Below, piece by piece: positions 35,581 to 45,732 of a DNA stretch of 64,000 nt. The notes beneath the pieces are model-generated. The model ran no database searches and was not told the DNA's origin. It saw nothing but the letters and a program-made list of their open reading frames with translations. How positions within the stretch are numbered: position 1 is the stretch's first letter; each line of letters opens with the position of its first letter. Origin of the DNA: Sitta carolinensis (taxonomy: Eukaryota > Chordata > Aves > Passeriformes > Sittidae); contig CM063283.1 of NCBI GenBank assembly GCA_032173965.1, positions 41,103,743 to 41,167,742 on the forward strand. Direction: 5' to 3'. The translations under genes and the position numbers were made by a program.

Positions 35581-38181
35581 AGGAAACGTTGGTTTCATTT
35601 TTCATCAGCATGGCTTTCTAAGGAATTATTCATCGCTTGGTCATTTCCTGTTTGTAGGAAATATAAATTGGGGATTTTTTTTATCCTTTTACCTTAGAGT
35701 ACTAGGATTATAAAACTCCTGATACTGAATGTACAAACAAAGTATTTTTTAATGTTTTGGAGACTTGGGTGACAGTGTTTGAAGTATCACTGTAGGCATA
35801 GTAGAAATAATTGCAATAGGTGCCTTAACTCCAAAATTGATGTAAGCAATAAAAATGACTATCCTTTTAAATACAGTTATTAAGATTTTGAAACTATTTC
35901 CTTGCAAATCATTTTTATTTTTACATTAACATAAACTATGTAGTGCAACATCAAATATTTTAAAGGTTTCTTAATTTAGCACACAGATTAGAAAGGATGC
36001 TGAATCACTGCAATGGAGAGCTTCTACTGAAAAAAATACTGTACTCCTAATTAGTTTCTGACCATATATTAGACATTTTTGCTTACAAAGTGAGTTACTA
36101 GCTATATTTTAATTTGTGGACTATAAATGTTAGGAATTATATTTTATATTATAGTGAAAATTCTCCAGAAAAAGTATTTTGTCAAATGAAACTATATGCA
36201 GAACCGTGAAAATCATGTTGGAAATACTATATCAGACACTGTTTAATCTTTATTCAAATGAACATCTATGGACCTCCTAGCAACAAAAGCTCTCTTTAAT
36301 ATTTTTCTATATTTTTTGTTACAAGGTGATTTGATTATTTCCAAATTACTGTTTATCGAGTTCCTTTTAATGATGAAGACTACTTTTAATACTTTTTTAT
36401 TATTTTAAAGAATTATTTTAATAATCATTTTAAAATTAGAGGTGAAAAAGACTGAAGCCAAACCACATTATTTCTGTAAAAAATGAATATATTTGGATTT
36501 CTTTTTTAAGCTTTTCTTTAATGTTACTTAGTTTTAAAACTTAGGTGCTCATTTCCTATATACTTAACTAGGTCCTAGTTAAGTACACAAGTTTTTGAGA
36601 CAAACTATCTAGTTTTGAAAAACTATCCAGTTCGCTCAGTGATTTTATTCCCGTCCTGCCTATTAAAAAATACTTTAAAAATTAGTTAACATCCTTCATA
36701 ATTCAGAAATTTTACTAGCTAACTACTTCTTAAATTTATGAAATTTATAATGGGAGAATGTGCCATTAATATACAGCTGATGATATCGCTTATATAGCAA
36801 TTATAGTTTCACTGTTTGTATGCCAATCTCCTTGTATGTTACTTAATCCTGATGAATAATACTATTTTGGTATTATACTGCATCAAAAAATTCAAAATAT
36901 AATTTCTAGAATTACCAATATTAGTTTTGTATCCTTTAGCAGAAAAATGTCTGATTTCACATGTAAAATTTTTGCTTCACCATGTTTTCTATTTCAAATT
37001 TATGAAATATTCATTGAATTAATTGCGTTCATATACTAAAGGGGAAAAAATAAAAAAGGTAGTGGGGCAATACAGATTTATTTAAATGTAATATTTATTC
37101 AGAAGGAATGATAATAAATTAACGATGAATAAGTTTGGGCCTGTAATTGAAATGGTTTCTGAACTATATTAGCGTGAGTCCTGGAAAACCATCCAATAGT
37201 TTTCTGGTCACATTTTTTCTTAACTGTCATTAACCTTAACTTAGACAATCAACTAACTATTAAAGAGTTCTGTACCAGTTATTCAACAATCAAGACTTTC
37301 TTCTCCAATCCCAAATTTCCAAGTTTTTTTTAAGATTAACTGGAATACAGATGGTGAATTTTTAAATTGCAAATAAAATTGCTTAGATAACTTGTATGCT
37401 AGCACAACAGAGAGACACACTTTATTCTGCAAGTACTTTAATTCTTATCTGAGAATACAGTCTGTGGGTATAGGAATGTATTCTGGACATCAACATTGTG
37501 GAAACATAGATTGAAGGAAAGGACAAGAACTAATGTTTTGTTTTGTGTAACTAAAATAGTAGTTGTTTGAGGCATCAGCCTTTTGTTTCCTAGAAAAGAA
37601 ATTGTGACAGATTTATGGAAACATAGATTGGTTTTCTGATATTTTCATAAAATATGAAGTTTAGATAAACATAGAATACTGCCAGGGTGTGAAGAATTTT
37701 GTGTTATCAGTCTAATTTACTTTGTCAGCAATAGTCAGAATAACAGAACAAACTCTCCAGAAATTTGTCTTAGTTTTCATAAGTTGCTTCCTTTCACTTC
37801 TACTCTCCTTTTTGTGGCATCATTTGCTTCCTTTCAACCTACACTTTTCTATGACTGTTATTCTGTCATTCTGTCTTATGTTTGTTTTGCTTTCATCCAA
37901 AAGCATGATTCTCATCGAGTAGGACTTTAGAACTGAATCAAAATTTGCCCAAAACCCACAGGGTTATTAGTAAGCATAATGATGAACAATAAAAAACAAA
38001 GCCTGAAGTAAGCATTCAGGTCCAGACTGGCTAGCACGAATGAGAAAATGTAAGAACTGTGCTTTTGAAACTATGGCTCACAAATTTCTTCCATTTACCT
38101 TCTAAATAAGTCATTATCTTGTCATGAACTAAAAGAAAAAGACCTAAATATGTATCATGATCTAAATACAATCCTCAACAG
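35581..38181. other. Very AT-rich unique non-coding DNA
   Basis: No gene, RNA gene or transposon recognised. It contains a near-perfect 25-bp palindrome at 36,561-36,585. Confidence 0.5.
36561..36585. repeat. 25-bp palindrome (12-bp arms, 1-base spacer)
   Basis: TACTTAACTAGG, then T, then CCTAGTTAAGTA: two perfect 12-base complementary arms. It lies in unique AT-rich DNA. It could be an inverted-repeat binding site, a remnant of a small inverted-repeat transposon, or chance. Confidence 0.9.

Positions 38182-38216
<35 letters not shown>
38182..38216 (+). repeat. Poly(A) tract, 35 bp
   Basis: Uninterrupted A run after CAATCCTCAACAG. I see no retroposed gene body upstream. Confidence 0.9.
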
Positions 38217-38219
<3 letters not shown>

Positions 38220-38396
38220 TCCAAACAAAAGAAGCAGTTTTCTAGAGATTATTTGGCTAGGGTTACTATAAAACAATTATGGGTGCTTCACCCAAAAAGT
38301 GGGTCAAACCACTTCAATAGTAATGACAAAAGCTGATTTTAATTTAGAAACAATGAATTCCATTCCAATTACAGCTTACTTTCTTGTTGGTAACAC

Positions 38397-38436
38397 CTCT
38401 TTTACAGTGATTCCCTCTCTTTTACAGTGATTCCCT
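38397..38436 (+). repeat. Exact 2 x 20-bp tandem duplication
   Basis: The unit CTCTTTTACAGTGATTCCCT occurs at 38,397-38,416 and again, identically, at 38,417-38,436. Perfect identity implies a recent local duplication. Confidence 0.93.
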
Positions 38437-38689
38437 TTGGGCTGCCTGTCAGCACCAGACTGCTTATTCTGACCTATCTATCGCCTGCTGATTGTGTGGA
38501 TTTTCCACTCAATTCTAAATTGCATGTGGTCATGACATCTGAGAATAAACCAAAACCAGATTATGAGGTCTGAAAGAGATAAATATGGGGAAGTTTATGG
38601 TAGAACCTAGTTCTTGTCCATCTCTGTTTTCCATTTCAAAAACAGTCACCAAAGGAGTCTTTTTCTGTGCAAAACCTGTTACTGGGATG

Positions 38690-38960
38690 ACCAGAGCTGT
38701 GTAAAGGAAGAATATGGCAGATCAGGGAGAAAGTGTGGGAACAGAGGAGGAATGAGGCAAGCATCCAATCAAAAATGAGCAGGAACCAGTCAGCATGCAT
38801 GCATGACTGAGCCATGGACCTGATAGCTGTGGTCTATTCTATCTTCTCATTAAATCCTTTTTCTTAAATATCTTCCTGTGTAATTCGTCTCATTTGTGAG
38901 TGCTGCAAAGTTTACGGCCCAGCTCCAGGAGGGACCAGAGCATATCTTTTTCCCCTACTG
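38690..38960 (+). mobile_element. Probable ERV LTR remnant
   Basis: The segment has LTR-like composition and order: GGGATGACCAGAGCTGTG, a CCAATCAAAAATGAGCAGG block, GAGCCATGGACCTGATAGC, CTCATTAAATCC (ATTAAA polyadenylation variant near 38,850), then TACGGCCCAGCTCCAGG and GGGACCAGAGCA. I did not resolve termini or a target-site duplication, and there is no internal retroviral sequence. Confidence 0.4.
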
Positions 38961-41900
38961 GCTTTAACCCAATGTATGTGCAAATGTGTACAAATGTGTG
39001 CCAGTAGCAAATTTCGAGTTGGGCTAGCAGACAAGTAGGAGGAAAGCCTGTTTCTGATAAGACTGAAAATCTGACTAGGTAAGGGTTCCCAGGGTCCAGG
39101 CATTTCTTTAAATAAGAGATCCTGTGATGGTATATAACCTGTGATTATATATCAGAGATCTGACAGAGATCCCAGGTTTCTGACTGCAATAGACTGGCAC
39201 ACTGTGGCTTTAAAACTTCCCTTCACAAACAGAGCCTCTCAGGACCTTAAAATGCTTCTTTAGTTTTTTACACAGATTTTAGCAATCTGAAGCTCTCCTG
39301 ACTTCGACATGTTACATTTTCTTCTAAGTGTCATGAAACTCCACAGTAACTGGAAGCTATCTTGAGCAATAACACAGATTTTTTTCTATCCTATTTTACA
39401 TACCTATGTTAGAATAAAATAAAATATACCTTACAAGTATAAATTCCACTGTACAAGAGGGATTTTTTTTTTTTTTTCCACTATTAAATATAAAAGGAGT
39501 CTGGAATGATTATTTCAGACATAAACATTTCTGCTTTAGATGTCTGGTTCTGATTAGATGAATCCCATTGTCATCAAACAGATTCTGCCCTTGTGGCCCT
39601 CTCAAGGTTGAATGAGAGAAGAAAAGCACACCAAACCACATATTCACAAGCTCTGTGTCACAGTATTAAACACTAAAAATTGCTAAGTAAGCAGTCTTCT
39701 GAGAACTACAGGCATATTTTTGAAACTCTTCAACAGGAGAGATTGTCATTCTCTAGAACAAATCTCCTCATAATATTTTAACCATGTTTTGATGTGGTGA
39801 GAAGTCTTTTTAATAAGGGTCTCTTAGTGCTTGAAATTTTCTTTTCTCTGAATGAGTTCTTGATATGCGAGTATATCAATTCTCAGTTTACTCATTAGCT
39901 AGAACAATATTCCTCTATTCACTGCCATAAATCCCTGTCTCATTATTCACATGTCGGTCATCCGTGTTAGGACACCAGATTTACTTGTATTTTTGACCTC
40001 TCTTTGAGCTAAAACCTGCATGACAAGAGAACTGCATGTTATCTTTATATATATATATATCTGTATTTTTATTCTTTATCTGTAATCATTTTATTGAACT
40101 TTGTGTGATTAATGAATAGATCTAAATGGATTTCAGGACTATAGCTTTCACAAAGCAGTAATGAATAGATTGATTTGAAACAGCCTTTGCCAAATAAAAT
40201 ATAATTTGAATTTAAAATGGAAATAATAAATAAAAGTGAAGTTCCAATACAATAAAAGGGAAAGCAATAAAAGATTTATTGCATGTCTGTCTTACTTGAA
40301 CACTTAAAGAGGCGAAATTTAACTGATGATCTCAGGTGTGGAAGTTTGGTTCCAGTTAAGGTTTGAGTCCAGCTTTAGGGAGCGTGTCCCTTTACAAAGT
40401 TAAGTTAATGAAAATCTTTCTGTTTGCACCTGGTTTGATCAAACCAGTTTGACAGCTCAGCAGGAGGGCAGGGATAGACTTCAAAGCATTTAACTTTCTG
40501 CATTGTCTCAGGTATTTGCTGGAACAGCTACTGTCAACTCATTGTCTCCCAGAATATGCTGTCAGCTTCTGCTTGAGTTAACCTCTTAGACTCATCAATT
40601 AAACAGTACTAAATAACTAACAGATGGAACGTACAATATGTATGAATTATAATACAGTCCTACTTTCTCTACTGACATAAACAGCATAAAGTTTTCATAA
40701 TACATAATCTTCTAATGCTCTAGGAGCTTATGGCCTGGTTTTGACTTATGACTGCATTTTTATCACTATTGGGCATTCAAGCAAGGAGCAAAAAAGGAAA
40801 TGGAAGCTAAACAAAAAATCTATAGTGCATAAATGAAACTGAATTCTTTATTACAGTTTCAAAATTTTTTTTCTTATGCTCTGATAGCGAGATCATACAA
40901 GTTCAAAAGGGTCAGGTCAGGTCAAAACTTGAATGAAAATACTCTAAGCTGAGGTGAAGACTACATGAAATAGATGTGAAAGGTGAACTATGAAACCACT
41001 ATCTGTGCTGAAAGGCACATCACCAGAATAGTAAAATAAACTGAAGGGAATACACGTTTCTTATTGCACATATTTTTTATCCAGCAGCTCACATTACATT
41101 ATGAAATATCTGAATGATAAAAAAATAAAGTCTTGCAGAATATTTTTTCATTGCTTAATTGAAGTCCTACTGAGGTGGCTAGAGGTCATTCTTTGCTGGA
41201 GATATTTGGAAGAATTTTTCATGTAGAGTAACTGAATGCAATGATTTTAACTAGAGGTATCATATCCCTGAACTATCTTCACTTGGAAGATTTTCTTTTT
41301 GTGATTACAGCCACTGTGGAGTAATTTCCTCAAAATTTACTTCTCCCTGAAAGATAATTCCAGCTGAAGAAGTAGAGGACTGAAGGAGGGAGTGCTTTTG
41401 CCTTCACTACTGGCTTTGGAAACACACTCTTTTGGGAAAATGTTTGTGTTTTTCATAAATTTATTTGTAGGTTATCATGCTGCAAACAAAAAAATTAGTC
41501 TTTACTGAAAATGAAAAAAATAGAAATAATCTAAAATTACATTTCAGAGAAGAAAAATGTTTAATAGCCTTGTCTAACATCCTCAAACCTTATCAAATGC
41601 AATCTCATTTTAGATTTCCAAGTGCAGACTCATCTTCCAGTAAATATTAAATCATGTTGCATTTCTGTCATTTTCACTTGTCTAACTTGTATGACTCTCA
41701 GAATTCCCCAGTAAGAAAAAGATAACAGAGATTGAGGTAGAATGAGTTTCAGCAGACAAACTTAAACTCTTGCAAGCTAATAAAATTTGCAACTTTGTCA
41801 AAAGTTTACCTTCAATCTTAGATGGAATTCATTTTGGTGGCTAATTATAGATTCATATAATGTAATTTTTGTTGTGCTATGTTTGGATAAACTTGAGATA

Positions 41901-42505
41901 CCAAACCTTCATTTTTTATTCAGAGTTTTCATAATGTTTCAGTTCTGTCATGGAATCAGACAGAAAAACGAAGTTTATAAAGATTTATTTTTACATAAAA
42001 ATCATAATGGAGATAATTGCATAGATTTAAACTACTTAAATTCAGGAATATATTTCTAAGCCACAGTTTAGATATTATATATATACATTATTTAGTTACA
42101 TTTGCATGCTTTTTAAGTAGTTCCTATGACAATTTCAATTTGTTACTCTGGAATTTTAATATAGTACTGATGTACTAATTGTCTGATGTGGCAGTTCCAA
42201 ACACTACCCTCCCTCACAAGGAGATCAACGACCAACGGCTTCCAAATGCCTCATCCACAAATGAGACTACATGCTCCATTTTGGCAGAACAAATGTAACT
42301 TGTTAACAAAACTCTCTTCTCTTCAACTGCTGCAGTCAAACAATGTCTAAAGAGCGGTTCAAAATTCTGCAAAAGCACTCAGAGATATCACTGGATCTAT
42401 TGACTGTAGTGTCATAAATTCTTCATTTTCATTTCCGTGACTACTGTGCAGGGTTTGAGAAGTGAAAAAGACAAAGGAATATAGGCCAATGATGGAGAAT
42501 GACAG
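38961..42505. other. AT-rich unique non-coding DNA
   Basis: No gene or RNA gene recognised. It contains a (TA) run at 40,046-40,060, an 18-bp perfect palindrome at 40,430-40,447 and three overlapping GGTCA half-sites at 40,909-40,924. A block near 40,270 with GATTTATTGCATG also occurs near 46,298 and may mark an old repeat. Confidence 0.45.
40430..40447. repeat. 18-bp perfect palindrome
   Basis: CTGGTTTGATCAAACCAG is fully self-complementary and followed by TTTGACAG. A possible dyad-symmetric binding site, but chance is possible. Confidence 0.9.
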
Positions 42506-43255
42506 TGTATCTTAATTTGGAAGACAGATATTTGCTAAGGACAAACAGGATCCTCTCCTGAAATGGAGAATGCAAAGAACTCCTCTCTCCGAATTGTTAT
42601 AATTTTAGAATTGAGGGGATTTCAGGCAAAGATGTGAGGATATGGATAACAGTTCTTTAATTGTGTTTAGCAAGGCAAATCAGAACAATAACTATGAGAT
42701 AAACAACAAACAGAACTAGGGAAAACAGTCCCAGTTTTCTCTGCCGCTGGCACCCTTTCCCCTTTGGTGCAGTTCCCGACACAGGCAGCTGTGGTGCAGA
42801 GTCCCGGGATGCTGGAGATGGATCAGGAGCTCCCCGGCGGTGGCTGGAGCTGCAGCACGAGTCCCGGCAGGCAGGGGGTGGGGCTGAGGCGTGGAGAACA
42901 CTCGGAGCAGGAGCGAAGGAACAGCGAGGGGGGCAGGAACTGCAGCGGCTCCCGGCCAGGCAGACAGGGGCAGGGTCAGGATTGCCGGGACACACACGGA
43001 GAGACCGTGGCAGGAAAACCCCGAACTCCACTCCAGTGGTGCCGGTGAAAGAAAAAATCTACCCCCGAAGTCTGGAAACCACAACCTGCTTCTCCCGACA
43101 AGCACCCTCCCAAAGAGAAGTGAAGTTTAGGTGCTCATCCTCTCCCTCCTCCTCAGCCACTTTTTTTGTCTTTTTTTAAGTACCCATAAGTGTCTAGTGA
43201 TTAGTTCCCTAGTAACTTATGGGATAAAAATTCTACAAGAGGATCCAACCCCTAA
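42506..43255 (+). mobile_element. Solo LTR of a passerine-type ERV, plus strand
   Basis: Starts TGTATCTTAATTTGGAAGAC, a diverged form of the passerine LTR opening TGTCTTGGTTTGGAAGAC. Blocks follow in the family order: CTGAAATGGAGAATG, CCGAATTGTTATAATTTT, GATAACAGTTCTTTA, AACAATAACTATGAGATAAA, a GC-rich middle (42,730-43,080), then AACTTATGGGATAAAAATTC. The expected AATAAA is changed to GATAAA near 43,223. Overlapping frames of up to 129 codons on both strands reflect the GC-rich middle. The right end is approximate and the flanking duplication was not convincing (GACAG against GAGTG). Confidence 0.72.
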
Positions 43256-44360
43256 CAGAGTGGCAGTGGAGTACCAGCCAATATTACAAGTTTTGATTCT
43301 CAAATTTTATTCTGTCATGTCTGGTTCATTCACTGAAGTTGTAAATATAATTAATAACATTGGAAAATGGCAATTTATTACATGCAGAATATATTTTTGT
43401 CTATTATGTATCAGAGGTATTTTTGGTTTTGTCTGCTATGTCTTTGATGTTTCTTTTCTTCAATAATTGTACTTCAGTCCTGTTCAGGTTGTGACTTTTA
43501 ATTTAAAAGTTTGTTGTACAGGGCTTGACATTAGTTTTTGAAGATATTTTATTTCTTCCCTCATAACTAACTTGAGCAAACTACAACTAGCAGTCTGTAC
43601 AATTAGATAAGATCATATCAGCTAAACTTTATCTAATATATAATAATTGTTATAATAATTTATAGTTAAACTTAATCTAATCTGAGACTGCATAGTCCAT
43701 TAGACTCATGTTACTCTTTCATTCTGAGTGCAATACAGGTGAGTTTTTTCAGAACAACTAACCTACAGGCAAATGATTTTCTCTTTTTATTTTACTTGTT
43801 CTGTGCCTATCTTTGATCTCAGGTATTCTTGCCAATCATTTACTTATTAGAGATAGAGGGTAGTTTTTACTGCAACTAATATAGTACAGGCTGATTTAGT
43901 GGACTACAATTTTCCCTCTCTCTTTTAAAGGAAAAGAAGATCTTATAGGTAGTTTTTCTTTTCAGATATAAAGAAATTTTAGGTTGATAATGAAGTTCTA
44001 TTATTTTCACATTATTTGTAATCTTTGGAGGAAGAAAATGACATTTAAAGTTTTTAATTCACAACAACTCAGAAAATCTAAAAGATTTTCAGGATATCAA
44101 GTGTAAAATGAAAAAAAAAAAATGTTACTTTTATTTTTTTAAGTTAAAAAAGACAAGAACAAACAGGAAATTTGTTTTGATAATAAAATACTTTAAAGAA
44201 TAGAATAATTCATGAAACATTTTGAAAAATAGAATAATTTACTAAGTCATGTCACCATTTCTGAGAAATATACTTGGATAAAGACATATATATGTCAGAG
44301 AAATAACATCTTTTAATGTTGCAAATGTGCATTAGAAGGATTTCCTTAATTCCAGTTTGA
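43256..44360. other. AT-rich unique non-coding DNA
   Basis: No feature recognised beyond A runs near 44,110-44,122. Confidence 0.5.
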
Positions 44361-45112
44361 TGCAGCTCACCAGAGCTTAGGCTAGCTCGCAGCACACCAG
44401 CACCACACCAGGTGTGGCATGGGGTTTGTGCCTTCAGCTGAACCTTAAGAGCTGATGCTCCTAGGTGAAAACTCTCTCACCACATTCAGAGTTCAGGTCA
44501 AGAAGCAAGAGAGAGGCTTTCTAGGTTTGAGATTCCAACCAAACAATTTATTGGGGTTGAAGGGAGACAAGCAAAAAGAGCGCTGTGCACCCTGTGCACA
44601 GGATTTTGTACAGACACAAAACAGGGAGTAGGTACAACACATTGTCCAATGAGGACATCTTAGGGGTGGAGTTGAAGGATTAGGTCACAGGTTTTTGGGA
44701 GAATCAGGGTAAATGGGAGGGGAGAAAGGTTCACCTGAACCAATGGGGCGTCAAGGTTTGGGTGACACCCCAGAATGCCCAGGGGGAGGGACAGTAAAGG
44801 GGAGGGCTGCCTCCGCCTGGATCAACCAGCGGGGCTTTGGCAATGATTCCTCAGAGAGAAGCAGAAAGAACCTGTTCTGGGGAGGATTGGCATGGAAGGA
44901 GCTGGAACAAGGGTTGGGTAACAGTGATTGATAGGGAAAGGGGCTGGAACAGAGGGTGGGAAAAAGCCATAAAGGAAAACTGATGGGAGGACATAACTTT
45001 GGGAACAAACCAACTTGGGAATGAACACGGGGGAGAACAGGAGAACAAACTATTAACATCAAATTTTAACAACAGCTGAATCAAACCAAAACAAACATGA
45101 GTCACAACACCA
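44361..45112 (-). mobile_element. ERV LTR, minus strand, same family as the element at 4.9 kb
   Basis: On the minus strand the order is TGGTGTTGTGACTCATG (candidate 5' end), a C-rich U3, GTGCACAGGGTGCACAGCGC, then CCCCAATAAATTGTTTGG and a U5-like region ending GGTGAGCTGCA. The TGCACAGxGCTxTT and AATAAA pattern matches 4,898-5,370. Flanking sequences (GTTTGA on the left, GTTCTC on the right) do not form an exact duplication, so the termini are provisional. No internal genes. Confidence 0.68.
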
Positions 45113-45667
45113 GTTCTCAAATTCAAGTGTTAAGTACTAAGAGATAATGGCATGACATACAAATTTAAATTGTTTAAAGCCCTGTCACAGGAGACAGCTA
45201 TTACGTCTGTGAACCATTTGGCAATTTCAAACAACTCTAAATGTATCTACCAGATGTGTGATGTGATTCATTGTATTATGTCCCTGGTGCCTATAATTAT
45301 AGCATTTTTAAAATCATATTTGGAAATATTAAATGTTCCTGTCTCTTCGATAAATTACATGAGTCAGAAAACACTATTTTGACAAAGTGACATTTACTAT
45401 GAATTGACCACATTCTTATTAAAATATGTGAGCATTCTAGCACTCCAACACTGGCATGGAAAGGAATGCATTAGGGAGAAAGTTCAACTTCATAGACACT
45501 CAGAAACCAGTGTGCAATGAAGAAGTTATTTACTAAAGAGAAATTGGAATTTCTTTTAGATTTTACAGATGAAACACTTATTCCCTGAATAGTCTCAATG
45601 ACATGAGGTGATTTAACAAGGAATATAGCTGAGCCGTAAACAGTAGATCCACATACCAATGTTTCCC
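45113..45667. other. Unique non-coding DNA
   Basis: Nothing recognised. Confidence 0.5.
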
Positions 45668-45668
45668 T

Positions 45669-45719
<51 letters not shown>

Positions 45720-45732
45720 CACACACACATAC
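45668..45732 (+). repeat. Compound (CA)n(TA)n microsatellite with CA return
   Basis: ACACACACAC changes to a pure TA run (about 45,685-45,712), then ATGTATGT and back to ACACACACAC. The symmetrical arrangement means it can partly fold on itself. Confidence 0.93.

Noticed and set aside
38182..38216. 35-bp poly(A) as a possible tail of a processed pseudogene
   Set aside because: No gene-like body or flanking duplication is visible upstream; CR1 rarely generates processed pseudogenes in birds.
42657..43179. Several 65-129 codon frames on both strands
   Set aside because: GC-rich middle of an LTR; no retroviral or cellular domain.
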